The notes: generated by a model not told the origin, from the letters alone. Positions 44,500 to 54,154 are shown, numbered from the stretch's first letter. The stretch is DNA of 64,000 nt from Pseudomonadota bacterium (GCA_016703895.1 JADJBE010000003.1:291077-355076); one strand, 5' to 3'. Translations and numbers: made by a program.

Positions 44500-46047
44500 A
44501 ACGACGAGACTTTGTGGGTGCGGCAGCGGCGGTCGGGACGCTGGCGGCAGCCAGTGTCGGACGCACTGCGTCGCCGGCGGTGCAGACCGGCGATAGGCGC
44601 GCCGGCCTCAAGAACCAGTGGGATCTGATTGTGATCGGCGCTGGTACGGCCGGCGTTCCGGCCGCGATCTTTGCCGCCGAAGCGGGCGCGCGCGTGCTGG
44701 TCATCGAAAAGTCGCCGGTCATCGGCGGCACGCTCGACCGGTCCACCGGCCAGATCTCGGCGTCGCGCACGGTTTTTCAAGAGGCGAAGGGGATCGTCGA
44801 CTCCCCGGACGAGCACTACGCAGACAACATGCGTATCAATGGCTGGACAGCAGATCCGGCGTTGACGCGGTTGTTTGTCGATGAAGCGCCAGCTACCGTA
44901 AATTGGCTCGCGGCGAATGGCTACCAGGTGATCAATGGAGACCCGGTCAAGGGCAAAGGACACGACCCGTTCACCATCGCGCGCTACCAGAACGGGCCCG
45001 AAGGCGGCCGCTCGATCCTGGCGGCGATGAAGCCGTTGTTCGACGCAGCAGTCCAGTCCGGCAAGATCACGCTCAAGCTCGAGACAGGCGCTACCGACCT
45101 GATCCAGGACGTCGCCGGTGCGGTCGTCGGAGTCGTTAGTGCAGCAGCGGACGGCAAGCGCGAGGAATCATTCGGTCGCAAGGTGCTGATTGCGACGGGC
45201 GGTTGCGCGGCCAATCCGCGGATGTTTGAGGATCTGCACGGGGCGACCCTCTCGGCGCAAATTGCTTACCCCTGGAGTCAGGGCGAGGGATTCGGACTTG
45301 CTATGGCCGCGGGTGGCACGCTGCGCGGCGGCGAGAAATACTTACCGCTGTATGGCGTGTTGCTGGAGAGCGATACTTTTTCCTAGTGCGATCAGCGCTA
45401 CTTTCATAGCAGACCCGGCGCAACGCCAACCGTGGGAAATCCATGTCAATGCGCGCGGCGAGCGCTTTTTGCGTGAAGACCACCCCACGCATGCCTATCA
45501 TGAGCACGCGCTTGCCAAACAACCGGGCCAGCGGTTTTGGGTGGTGTACGACAACGCAATGGCCCGTCAGGCACCACCCTTTCTGTTGGGAATGAAGCCT
45601 GAGCAAGTTCGCGACGCTTTTGCGGGTGATCATCCGATGTTCGCTACCGCGGGCGATCTGAACGCGTTGGCGGCTAAGACGGGAATGGATCCGAGACGCC
45701 TGCGTCACAGTGTGAGCACGTTCAATGCCGCGCAAGAGTCGCGGAGTGTCGATCCGTTTGGGCGTGAGCATCGCCCGCTACTGTTGAGAGAAGCGCCGTA
45801 TTTCGCAGTTCGCCTGTCGGGTTGGACCGTGATTTCGTTTGCGGGTATTGCGGTGGATGGTCGATTGCGCGTGTTGCGCACAGACGGTACGCCGATCCCG
45901 AATCTCTATGCAGCGGGCGAAGCGCTGGGTGCCGGTGCCACGTCGGGCAGTGGCTATACCAATGGCGCGCTGGTCACGCCGGCGTTGGCGTTTGGTCGTT
46001 GGCTGGGTCAGCGCGCGCTGCAAGTGGAACCCGGAGCGGCCGGCTGA
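44496..46047 (+). pseudogene. FAD-dependent dehydrogenase, Tat leader, frameshifted
   Basis: A flavoprotein of the fumarate reductase/ketosteroid dehydrogenase type. MKRRDFVGAAAAVGTLAAAS is a Tat leader; WDLIVIGAGTAGVPAAIFAAEAGARVLVIEKS binds FAD; GGTLDRSTGQISAS and, later, GSGYTNGALVTPALAFGRWLG fit the family. The frame is lost at a run of five T (45377-45381): removing one T joins GVLLESDTF to PSAISATFIADPAQRQPW and the rest to 46047. It overlaps the hydrolase gene by four bases (ATGA), so it is part of the same operon. Confidence 0.88.
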
Positions 46048-46073
46048 GGCCCGTAGTCGGATGGCGTGGTCGG

Positions 46074-47840
46074 CTACCAACCACCACCACCGCCGCCACC
46101 ACCACCGCCACCTGACGAGCCGCCTCCACCGGAGGAGCGACTGCCGGAACTCGAACCCGGCGGGCTCGAGGCGGCGGAAATGGCGCTCGAGAACGACGAG
46201 CCAAAACTGGACGTGAACGACGATTGGTTGAAGCTGCGCCAGCTTTGACCGCTGTACCAGCTGGGGGAAGTGTTGGCAGGCTGCTGATCGAAGACGCTAG
46301 CAAACCGTTCGGCCCAACGCTGCTCGACGCCGAGCGCCAATGCGGCAGGTAAGTAGGACTCGAATAACTGACTCGTTAGCGGTGGCGCGTCGATGAGCTT
46401 CAGCTCTGCGCCCTCGGCGACGCTGAGATACTGTCTGAACCCGTCGATCTGATCGAGCGCATCGCGGCCAGCGAGCGTTGGCGCCTTCAGCAACTTGCCG
46501 AACACGCCAATCGCAATGAACGAGGCGAGCAGCATGGCGAGTGTCAGCCAACCGCCAGGCTGCGTAAACAACCAGGCGATATTGAAGCCGTTGTAGCGCC
46601 CGATGAGGATCGCGATGACGCCGAACACCACGGCAATGACGAGGCCCGCCAGATGCCAGCCGCTGTTGTCCTTGAACGCTTGGCCTTTGTACTGCTGGTC
46701 GAGCGACTTCTGATGCGCGACATTGGCCAAGCGCAAGACCATATGGTTTTTCTGCTCCAGCACCAGCGATTCGCGTGTGCCGAGCAGCGCATCGAACAGG
46801 GCAGCCTCATCTGCTGATAAGGCCGGATTTGTTGGCAGCGGCTCGTTCTTGTGCAGCGTGAACTGACGACCGAACCCCAACAGGCCTGTCTTCTCCTCGG
46901 TGATCTTCAGCCTGCCTTTCACGGCCAGACTGAGGACCGCCGCGGCACAGCACTCGTCGTCGTAGGACATCTGGCGCAGCAACCGCATAGCCGCAGGTGA
47001 GTAGTTCGCCGGTGGCTTGTAGATGGGCACGACGACTCGAGCGGGCGGATCGCGCCCCACGCGCCGCCACGCGTAGAGGTAGTAGCCGAAAAGCGCGAGC
47101 AAGCCGGTGCCCGCAAGAAATGCCAGCCAGTCATCCCGCAGCAGATACTGCAAGCGCATCGTCGCGGTCGGAGCGGCGATGAGCCCCTTAGGCCAAGATG
47201 CAACGATCGTGAGACCCTCGCCGGACTGTAAGACTCGCGTGCTAGCGTAGCGCGCACCCTGGTCTGATAGTTGCGCGGTCAGGTCTTTGCCTGTGTCACC
47301 CTGGTAGCCTGTGTAGCCTTCGGCGCTGACAACCATGGGATCGACCGGAGCGGGCAAGCGCACTTCCGCGCTCACCGACTCGATGGGAAACTGCCAACCG
47401 TTGCCAGTCACATTCCAATACAGCTCGTCGTGATCTGGAAAACTGCCAAGTTGCCGATCGGATCGATAGATGATGACGTAGCTGTGTTGGCCACGGTCGA
47501 GCAGTCGATCTTTATCGCCGATGTAAACGCGCACACCGTTGGCAATAGCTTTAGTGTGGTAGGGCTCAGGGGCACCATCGCGCTCAACCGACAACACGGT
47601 GAAACCCACGACGACTCGTTCGCCATTGGCACGGTCGTAGCGGGTCGGAAACTCGCGGAAAATGCCGCGCTTGATGTTGTCACCCTCGGCCTCGACACGG
47701 ATCGTTTCACGAACTCGTATTTCGCTATTGGCCTGCACCTCGATGACACTGTCGAACGACAGGATCCGTTCGGCGGCCGACAGCGGCATAGCGGCCAAGA
47801 ATGCCGTTACTAGCCATGCGGCAATAGCGCCGGAGCGCAT
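46074..47840 (-). CDS. DUF2207 membrane protein with poly-glycine tail
   Basis: A 588-residue YciQ-like protein. Leader MRSGAIAAWLVTAFLAAMPLSAAE; DUF2207 domain ILSFDSVIEVQANSEIRVRETIRVEAEGDNIKRGIFREFPTRY; a membrane segment near residue 235 and two near 400-440; a serine/glycine tail ending GGGGGGGGGGGW. The tail is normal for the family. Its partner LemA precedes it in a TGATG overlap, and the two form a widespread envelope-associated pair of unknown role. Confidence 0.9.
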   Translation of the reverse strand: MRSGAIAAWLVTAFLAAMPLSAAERILSFDSVIEVQANSEIRVRETIRVEAEGDNIKRGIFREFPTRYDRANGERVVVGFTVLSVERDGAPEPYHTKAIANGVRVYIGDKDRLLDRGQHSYVIIYRSDRQLGSFPDHDELYWNVTGNGWQFPIESVSAEVRLPAPVDPMVVSAEGYTGYQGDTGKDLTAQLSDQGARYASTRVLQSGEGLTIVASWPKGLIAAPTATMRLQYLLRDDWLAFLAGTGLLALFGYYLYAWRRVGRDPPARVVVPIYKPPANYSPAAMRLLRQMSYDDECCAAAVLSLAVKGRLKITEEKTGLLGFGRQFTLHKNEPLPTNPALSADEAALFDALLGTRESLVLEQKNHMVLRLANVAHQKSLDQQYKGQAFKDNSGWHLAGLVIAVVFGVIAILIGRYNGFNIAWLFTQPGGWLTLAMLLASFIAIGVFGKLLKAPTLAGRDALDQIDGFRQYLSVAEGAELKLIDAPPLTSQLFESYLPAALALGVEQRWAERFASVFDQQPANTSPSWYSGQSWRSFNQSSFTSSFGSSFSSAISAASSPPGSSSGSRSSGGGGSSGGGGGGGGGGGW

Positions 47841-48409
47841 CAGAGCCTCACTGCCGGCGTCGTAGCCTGCTCGTCGCTGTCAAGATCGAAGAACTCCGCC
47901 ACCCGAAATCCGAGGGTCTTCGCCACCAGCATGTCCGGGACCGACTCGATGCGGGTGTTGTACAGATTCACCGCCCCGTTGTAGTAGCGCCGTGCGAATT
48001 GGATTTGATTCTCCGTCTCTGCCAGTTCGCGCTGCAAACCCAGAAAGCTCTCGTTAGCCTTGAGATCAGGATACGCCTCGGCGACCGCGATGACGCGCTG
48101 CAGGCCCTGTGCCAGGTCCGTCTCGACCGGTGTCAGTTGGGCGGGCGAGCGCAGCTGCGACCCCAGACTGCGCAGCTGGGTAATATTTTCCAGCAGCGCG
48201 CGTTCGTAGCTGGCGTAGCCTTTCACCACCTCCAGCAGTCGCGGCACGAGGTCGTGCCGCCGCGTAAGTTGCACGTCGACGTCGCTCCACGACTGGGCGA
48301 CACGGTTGCGATCGCGCACCAAGTGGTTGTACGTCAACACGACCCAGCCGAGCGCAAGCAGCCCGAGCACAGCGGCAACAACAACGATGAGACTCACGCG
48401 CCCTCCCAT
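47840..48409 (-). CDS. lemA: LemA family protein
   Basis: A 189-residue LemA. One N-terminal membrane helix (LIVVVAAVLGLLALGWVVLTYNHLV) is followed by the conserved coiled region RNRVAQSWSDVDVQLTRRHDLVPRLLEVVKGYASYERALLENI and ENQIQFARRYYNGAVNLYNTRIE. It sits one base into the DUF2207 gene and is the usual upstream partner of it. Function unknown; LemA is linked to membrane remodelling in some bacteria. Confidence 0.93.
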   Translation of the reverse strand: MGGRVSLIVVVAAVLGLLALGWVVLTYNHLVRDRNRVAQSWSDVDVQLTRRHDLVPRLLEVVKGYASYERALLENITQLRSLGSQLRSPAQLTPVETDLAQGLQRVIAVAEAYPDLKANESFLGLQRELAETENQIQFARRYYNGAVNLYNTRIESVPDMLVAKTLGFRVAEFFDLDSDEQATTPAVRL

Positions 48410-48526
48410 TCGGTTCGCGGTTAGACATTATATGGATTTACCGCGGTCACAAGGGTAGGGTCGGCAGTTCGTTGTTGATTGCGTCAGCGACGATAATCTG
48501 TGTTCGCAACTGGTGGAGATTGATCA

Positions 48527-49027
48527 ATGGCGATGAAACTGACGAGCGAGAGCTTCCAGGACGGGGACCGGCTCAAGATGCAGCACGTGCTGGCGAAGGA
48601 CTTCGGTTTTGGCTGTGACGGCGACAATCAGTCGCCGCAACTGAGCTGGACTGGCGCGCCGGCGGGCACGCAGAGTTTTGCGGTGACTTGCTACGACCCT
48701 GACGCGCCGACGGGCAGTGGATTCTGGCATTGGGTGGTCGTGAACATCCCCGCCAACGTCACGTCGTTGGCGCTGGGAGCCGGCGACCCAGCGAGCGGCA
48801 AGCTCCCTGCGGGAGCGCTACAGATTCGCACGGACTTCGGTAAGCCGGGATACGGCGGCCCGTGCCCACCGCCGGGTGCCAATGTGCATCGCTATATCTT
48901 TAGTGTGTACGCAGTGAATGCGAAGGAGCTGGCCGTGACGGCCGACACCTCCTGCGCGATCGTTGGCTTTCAGCTCGGCATGAACACGCTGGATAAGGCG
49001 CAGCTAATCGCGTTGTTCAGCCGCTGA
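48527..49027 (+). CDS. YbhB/YbcL-type PEBP protein
   Basis: A 166-residue phosphatidylethanolamine-binding-like protein. CDGDNQSPQLSWTGAPAGTQSFAVTCYDPDAP, FWHWVVVNIPANV and GYGGPCPPPGANVHRYIFSVYAV are the family blocks, including the DPDAP and GPCPP ligand-pocket motifs. No signal peptide, so it is cytoplasmic. Single gene between two minus-strand operons. Confidence 0.92.
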   Translation: MAMKLTSESFQDGDRLKMQHVLAKDFGFGCDGDNQSPQLSWTGAPAGTQSFAVTCYDPDAPTGSGFWHWVVVNIPANVTSLALGAGDPASGKLPAGALQIRTDFGKPGYGGPCPPPGANVHRYIFSVYAVNAKELAVTADTSCAIVGFQLGMNTLDKAQLIALFSR

Positions 49028-49046
49028 TGTGGCGACCGCGCAGCCG

Positions 49047-50711
49047 CTAGTCCAGCAATGGCTCGAGCACTGCGGCCATTGATCCCGTTGGTGGCAGCGA
49101 GAACTGGATCAACCGACCCTGTGGTACGCCGCGCGCGAACTTGCCGCTGCTCTGATAGCGGACGTCGTTCTCGGCCTGCAGGGTGACCACCTGACAGGCG
49201 AGCCGCGCGGCTGCGTCTGCGAGCTTGCACTCGATTGCTGCCAGGCAGGCGTCGGCATAGCGAGCCGGCTGCTTGACGAGATCGGTGACGAGCGCGTGTA
49301 GATTCGCCGCGTCGCGCGTCAGTGGGCGCTGGCGGATCGAGCTGACTGCGCGCGAATACCAGGGCCAGTTGAGCTCCCGGTCTCGCAGGACGTGCCACAA
49401 GGTGACGAGATGGGAGCCGTCCCATTTGGGTGTGACGCTGGGGCAGTACTGTTTCCAGAGCTGACGCGCCTCGCTTTTGCCAAGTAACTGCGGCCCGTCG
49501 AGTAACAACCGACGCACCCGCTGTGGCGACTGCACGGCACACTCGACCGCGATCGGTACTGCCAGGTGCTGCGCGTACACGTCAGCCTGCGCGATACCTA
49601 ACGACTCCAGTACTTGAGCAATGACGGCGCCGAAGTGATGGCAGTCCGGTGTCGGCAGGGGATCCGACTCGCCCTCGCCAGGAAAATCCATGGTGATCAC
49701 TCGTCGAGTGGCGGCAAGATCGGCTGCCAGCGCAGCAAGCGAATGGACTGAGCCTGGCGGGTCGTGCAGCAAGATCACGGGTGGCGCATCGAGCGGTCCC
49801 TGCAAGCGGACTCGAACTTGCCCATGTGAGAGCGACAGGTAAGTGCACCCTTGCGTGTTGCCAGGCTTTACATCGGGCGGTGCAAAGGAGTCGACGGAGA
49901 CGCTGCGAAACAGTTCGCGCAAGGTGGTGAGCCACTCATTGCGGTCGCCACTGAGGCGCATCACGCGCGCACTGGCCGGCCGGTTCTGCTCCACGGTATC
50001 GAGATAGGCGAACAGCGGATCGTTGGCCCGGCACATGAAAACTGCTGGGGCGGTCAGGGCGGCCAAGCGCGGCAAGGCGAGGTAGCGCATGGCAGCCGAA
50101 TAGGCGGCGGAATAGTTGGCGCCAGCCATCATGAGATCGAGCGTGTAGGCGTGCAAATAAGCATCGCTGGGAAACTCCATCGGCAACCGTGACTTCGCGC
50201 TGCGATCAAACCATGGGAAGAACCGATGGAGATCCCGGGCTCGGCTCCAGGCGGTTGTCAGATGACTACCATCGTCGCTGACTTCGAACGGCTTCATGTA
50301 GCGTGTGATGAACTCATCCCCGGGGCCACCGGGCGGCAGGTTGAGTCCGTCCATCACCGCGAGTGCGACGCGTTGCGGGTGGCGCACCGCAAACTCCAGC
50401 GCGATCTTCGAGCTCGTATGAAAGCCATAGATTGCACAGCGTTCGATCTTCAGCGCGGCCAGTGTCGCCGCGAGTGAGTCGGCGAAATCGCCGATCTCGG
50501 GTCGCGGCTCCCGCGGCAAGGCAGCGGAGTTGCCATAGCCTGGCGTATCGAGCGCAATGACGGTGAACTCGTCGGCAAAGTGCTCAAGCTGCGGCAGGTG
50601 CAAGACCGATGAGCGCGGCGAATCGTGCAACAAGACGATCGGCGGACCACTGCCGCCAATGCGGTAGTGAATCTCTTGCCCGGCAACCTGGATGAACTCG
50701 CGTCTAATCAT
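49047..50711 (-). CDS. Double alpha/beta-hydrolase-fold protein lacking nucleophilic serines
   Basis: A 554-residue protein made of two alpha/beta-hydrolase domains. Domain 1 (1-265) has PIVLLHDSPRSSVLHLPQLEHFADEFTVIALDTPGYG and an elbow CAIYGFHTSSKIALEFA; domain 2 (290-554) has PPVILLHDPPGSVHSLAALAADLAATRRVITMDFPGEG and ADVYAQHLAVPIAVECA. In both elbows the nucleophile place is His. No canonical triad histidine is obvious. It is cytoplasmic, without a leader. It overlaps the SnoaL-like gene by one base, so they share a transcript. Confidence 0.85.
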   Translation of the reverse strand: MIRREFIQVAGQEIHYRIGGSGPPIVLLHDSPRSSVLHLPQLEHFADEFTVIALDTPGYGNSAALPREPRPEIGDFADSLAATLAALKIERCAIYGFHTSSKIALEFAVRHPQRVALAVMDGLNLPPGGPGDEFITRYMKPFEVSDDGSHLTTAWSRARDLHRFFPWFDRSAKSRLPMEFPSDAYLHAYTLDLMMAGANYSAAYSAAMRYLALPRLAALTAPAVFMCRANDPLFAYLDTVEQNRPASARVMRLSGDRNEWLTTLRELFRSVSVDSFAPPDVKPGNTQGCTYLSLSHGQVRVRLQGPLDAPPVILLHDPPGSVHSLAALAADLAATRRVITMDFPGEGESDPLPTPDCHHFGAVIAQVLESLGIAQADVYAQHLAVPIAVECAVQSPQRVRRLLLDGPQLLGKSEARQLWKQYCPSVTPKWDGSHLVTLWHVLRDRELNWPWYSRAVSSIRQRPLTRDAANLHALVTDLVKQPARYADACLAAIECKLADAAARLACQVVTLQAENDVRYQSSGKFARGVPQGRLIQFSLPPTGSMAAVLEPLLD

Positions 50712-51202
50712 TAGCTCTTACTCGCTCGCGTCGGCGGGGGAAAACCGGGGTCTACCTGCTGCTCGTAGAGCCTGCGGATGTAGACGATCGGCGCAATCGG
50801 CGCTTCGATGTACTGCGTGAAGCGCCAGCCTTGCGCGGTGCGCCGAAATACTGCGTAGACGCGGACGTCACCGCCAACCGGTGCTTGGGTATCCGGTGTC
50901 TGGAAGTTCCAATGCATCTGGTAGAAGGTGCTGATCAGGTCGCTAGTCAGAGGTCGATAGACCACGTCAGAGATTCGCATCGACACAGCGCGCGCAGCGC
51001 TGTTAGTGGCCGCCCAGTAGTCATCTAGCTGCGGCCACGTGGCGCAGACTTCGCGCGACTCCTCGGCAAGGTATAGCGGTGGCGTGCTGCTATCCCAGAG
51101 CTCTTTGAGGGCCGCAAAATCACTGGCCGCCCAGGCGCGCTCCGCGGCTCGCAATAAGGCATCGATCGCCTGCTCGTCAGGGTCTCGTTTCGTTGGTGGC
51201 AC
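50711..51202 (-). CDS. SnoaL/NTF2-like protein
   Basis: A 163-residue protein with the cone-shaped NTF2-like fold: EQAIDALLRAAERAWAASDFAALKELWD, PLYLAEE and DVRVYAVFRRTAQGWRFTQYIEAP. Such proteins include polyketide cyclases, ketosteroid isomerase-like enzymes and nonenzymatic binders. I chose the GTG at 51202, which overlaps the MFS gene end by 26 bases. Together with the hydrolase and MFS genes this looks like one operon, and the role is probably in the same pathway. Confidence 0.75.
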   Translation of the reverse strand: MPPTKRDPDEQAIDALLRAAERAWAASDFAALKELWDSSTPPLYLAEESREVCATWPQLDDYWAATNSAARAVSMRISDVVYRPLTSDLISTFYQMHWNFQTPDTQAPVGGDVRVYAVFRRTAQGWRFTQYIEAPIAPIVYIRRLYEQQVDPGFPPPTRASKS

Positions 51203-52445
51203 GTTCGCTCTCCTCGTGCATTGCTTGCGTAATAGTCGGTCGGTGGCTGCTGATCGCGATTGCCGCGAGCCAGGATAAAAACGTGCCGAGCGCCAGAATC
51301 CAGCCAACACTGACGGCGGTGCCGTCGAAGGCGTAGCCCGTACCGATGGCAAAGCACATCGACACCAGCATCGCCATCGCGCTGGATAGACCTGACGCAG
51401 TGCCGGCCATCTCGGGGTGGTCGTTGACCGCACCGGCAAGTGCGAGCGGCGAGGTGACGCCGTTGCCCATCGTCAGCATGATCAAGGCGGCCGTGTAGCC
51501 GGCCAGACTGATGGTCTCGCTCCAGGCCAACCAGGCAAACAGGCTGCCACCGACCAACGACAGCGCCGTGCCTTGGATCAAGACGCGGCGTGCGCCGAAA
51601 CGGCGTGTCACGAAGCCGGCAATGCTGGCGCCGATGGTGTAGGCACCCGCCAGCACCGCCCAGAACACGCCAAAGGCCGCCGGCGACATCTGGAACAGCC
51701 GGGAAAACAACTCTGCGCCGCAGGTGATGAATGCAAAGGAGGCCGCGCTCATGAAGCAGTACACCAATGTGTGCGTCGTGAAGCTGCGATCTTGCAGCAG
51801 CACGCCGAACGCACGAAATGTGCTACGCACGCCAAGCACGCGCGTGTTGGCAGGCCGGGTCTCGACCAGACTCACCACCATCCAGATGAGTAGCACGACG
51901 GCCATGACGAAGTGCATGATGAACAGCGCGCGCCAGTTGAATAGATCGACAACCACGCCGCCAGCGAGCGGCGCCAGAACGGGCGCGAGACCCATGACGG
52001 CGGTGATGAACGCGAGTGCGGCCGCGGCTGAATCGGCGTCATGACGATCGCGCACCATCGCGCGTGATGCCACGGTCGCAACGCTGACTCCCAGTGCCTG
52101 CGCGAAGCGTGCGATGACCAAGGCGCTGAGCGAGGTCGCCATGCTAGCCAGCAAGCTCGCAGCGGCGAAGGCCGCAAAGCCGATCAGCAGTACCGGCCGG
52201 CGGCCGAATCGATCACAGAGCCAGCCCTGTACGGGCTGCGCGAGCCCAAGGCCTAACAGGTAGGCCGACACCACCCATTGCAACTGTGCGTAGTCGGTAC
52301 GGAAGGTGTCCGCCAGCAACGGTAGTGACGGCACGACACTGGCCATGCCGAAGGCAGACAGCCCACTGGCGATGCCCAGCAACGCAATCCAAGAGCGCGC
52401 CGGCCGTGCCTGCGTCGGCAACGGAGGGAGCGTCGACGCCGCCAC
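51177..52445 (-). CDS. MFS drug-efflux-type transporter, Bcr/CflA group
   Basis: A 422-residue transporter with 12 predicted helices. The MFS loop motif reads GWLCDRFGRRPVLLIGFAAF and motif C-like RAMVRDRHDADSAAAALAFITAVMGLAPVLAPLAGGVV, which is typical of Bcr/CflA exporters with 12 helices. It probably exports a toxic intermediate or substrate. It follows etfA by six bases, so it is at the end of an Etf-to-hydrolase operon. Confidence 0.88.
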   Translation of the reverse strand: MAASTLPPLPTQARPARSWIALLGIASGLSAFGMASVVPSLPLLADTFRTDYAQLQWVVSAYLLGLGLAQPVQGWLCDRFGRRPVLLIGFAAFAAASLLASMATSLSALVIARFAQALGVSVATVASRAMVRDRHDADSAAAALAFITAVMGLAPVLAPLAGGVVVDLFNWRALFIMHFVMAVVLLIWMVVSLVETRPANTRVLGVRSTFRAFGVLLQDRSFTTHTLVYCFMSAASFAFITCGAELFSRLFQMSPAAFGVFWAVLAGAYTIGASIAGFVTRRFGARRVLIQGTALSLVGGSLFAWLAWSETISLAGYTAALIMLTMGNGVTSPLALAGAVNDHPEMAGTASGLSSAMAMLVSMCFAIGTGYAFDGTAVSVGWILALGTFLSWLAAIAISSHRPTITQAMHEESERATNETRP

Positions 52446-52451
52446 GCGCCG

Positions 52452-53405
52452 TTACTTGGTGGCCGCGATCTGTTTCTCGAGCTCGGGCACGATGGTGAAC
52501 AGATCGCCGACCAAGCCAAAGTCTGCCACTTCAAAAATGGGCGCCTCCGGGTCCTTGTTGATGGCCACGATGGTGCGCGCATCCTTGATACCGGTGAGAT
52601 GCTGGATCGCGCCGGAAATCCCGCAGGCGATATACAGATCAGGTGCGACGGTCTTGCCGGTCTGCCCGACCTGCATATCGTTAGGCGCATAGCCTGCGTC
52701 TACTGCGGCGCGCGATGCGCCGACACCGGCGCCCAGCTGCTCGGCCAGGCTATAGATGATCTTGAACGCGTCGGCACTACCCAGCGCACGACCGCCCGAA
52801 ATGACTCGCGCGGCGGTCTGCAGGTCCGGACGGTCCGACTTGGCAGCGGCCAGGCCTACGAATCGGGTGTGCGAAGGTAGTGCTGCGCTTGGCGTGGCAG
52901 ACTCGATTGGCGCCGTGCTGCTGCCCTCCGGCGTGGCGGTAAACGACGCACTGCGGATGGTAGCGACAACCTGCGTGCCGGCGTCGACCTCTACCGTGGT
53001 GATCGCGTTGCTCGCATATGTGGGTCGAACAAAGCGAGTGGCGCTCTCGATCACCATCACATCGGATAATTGCGGTGCGTCGAGTAAGGCCGCGACGCGT
53101 GGCATGAGATCCTTACCAAACGTGGTCGACGGGCCGAACACGTGGGTATAAGACTTGGCGAGCGCTGCGACCTGCGGCGCAATGACTGCCGCCAGGGCGT
53201 GCTGATTGGCGGCATTGTCAACGGTGATGACTTTGGCGACGCCAGCGAGCTTGGCGGCTTGGGCGGCTACGGCCGCGCCATCGGCTGCAAAAACCGCTAT
53301 CGTCATTTTGGCGCCGGCAATGGAGGAGGCCGCAGTGACGCACTTCGCGGTTGCCGGGTTGAGTTTGCCGCCGGCATGCTCGGCAATGATCAGTATCTCG
53401 CTCAT
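52452..53405 (-). CDS. etfA: Electron transfer flavoprotein alpha subunit
   Basis: A 317-residue EtfA. The FAD-binding C-terminal part reads VISGGRALG...VGQTGKTVAPDLYIACGISGAIQHLTGIKDARTIVAINKDPEAPIF, the standard signature. With EtfB it forms the heterodimer that carries electrons from dehydrogenases to the quinone pool. Its ATG overlaps the etfB stop (TGATG). The adjacent FAD-linked oxidase gene is a likely electron donor. Confidence 0.96.
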   Translation of the reverse strand: MSEILIIAEHAGGKLNPATAKCVTAASSIAGAKMTIAVFAADGAAVAAQAAKLAGVAKVITVDNAANQHALAAVIAPQVAALAKSYTHVFGPSTTFGKDLMPRVAALLDAPQLSDVMVIESATRFVRPTYASNAITTVEVDAGTQVVATIRSASFTATPEGSSTAPIESATPSAALPSHTRFVGLAAAKSDRPDLQTAARVISGGRALGSADAFKIIYSLAEQLGAGVGASRAAVDAGYAPNDMQVGQTGKTVAPDLYIACGISGAIQHLTGIKDARTIVAINKDPEAPIFEVADFGLVGDLFTIVPELEKQIAATK

Positions 53406-54154
53406 CAGACTAGTCCTTTCTGGCGCAATGCCTCTACCAACTCGGTGACGTCCTTTACCATCTTGCCCTTCTGGCGCGCGGCGGGCGGCTCCGTCTTCAA
53501 CACCTTGATACGGGTCTTGGTCTCCACCCCGAGATCCGCCACCGGCAGAGACTCCAGTGGCTTCTTCTTTGCCTTCATGATGTCCGGCAATTTCACATAG
53601 CGCGGTTCATTGAGCCGCAGATCCACCGTGATCACGGCGGGCAGGTCGACTTCGAGCGTCTCGAGTCCCGCGTCGACTTCGCGCGTCACCTTGGCCGACG
53701 AATCGGTGAGTTCGACTTTCGAGGCAAAAGTGGCCTGCGGACGGTCCCAGAGCTGTGCGAGCATCTGCCCCGTCTGGCTATTGTCGCCGTCGATCGACTG
53801 CTTGCCAAGGATGACCAAGAAGGGTTGCTCGCGCTCGACGATCTTGTGCAATAGTTTCGCGCCAGTGAGCGGCTCCAGCGCCTCAGTCGTCACGATATGC
53901 AGCGCCCGATCGGCACCCATCGCGAGTGCGGTGCGCAGTTGCTGCTGACAGTCCGTCGGGCCCATGGTCACGACCACGATTTCTTCCGCCTGGCCGCGCT
54001 CTTTGATGCGCAGCGCCTCTTCGAGAGCGATCTCATCGAACGGGTTGATACTCATTTTGACGCCATCCAGCATCACACCCGAGCCATCAGGCTTCACCCG
54101 AATTCGTACGTTGTAGTCAACGACGCGCTTGATTCCTACCAATATTCGTTTCAT
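53405..54154 (-). CDS. etfB: Electron transfer flavoprotein beta subunit
   Basis: A 249-residue EtfB: MKRILVGIKRVVDYNVRIRV, VKMSINPFDEIALEEALRIKE, ILGKQSIDGDNSQTGQMLAQL and PRYVKLPDIMKAKKKPLE (the docking loop for dehydrogenases) are all standard. It lies upstream of etfA with one base overlap. The 61-base gap before it is AT-rich and holds no clear control site. Confidence 0.96.
   Translation of the reverse strand: MKRILVGIKRVVDYNVRIRVKPDGSGVMLDGVKMSINPFDEIALEEALRIKERGQAEEIVVVTMGPTDCQQQLRTALAMGADRALHIVTTEALEPLTGAKLLHKIVEREQPFLVILGKQSIDGDNSQTGQMLAQLWDRPQATFASKVELTDSSAKVTREVDAGLETLEVDLPAVITVDLRLNEPRYVKLPDIMKAKKKPLESLPVADLGVETKTRIKVLKTEPPAARQKGKMVKDVTELVEALRQKGLV

Noticed and set aside
46080..46130. 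Poly-proline protein on the plus strand
   Set aside because: It is the reverse reading of the DUF2207 poly-glycine tail.
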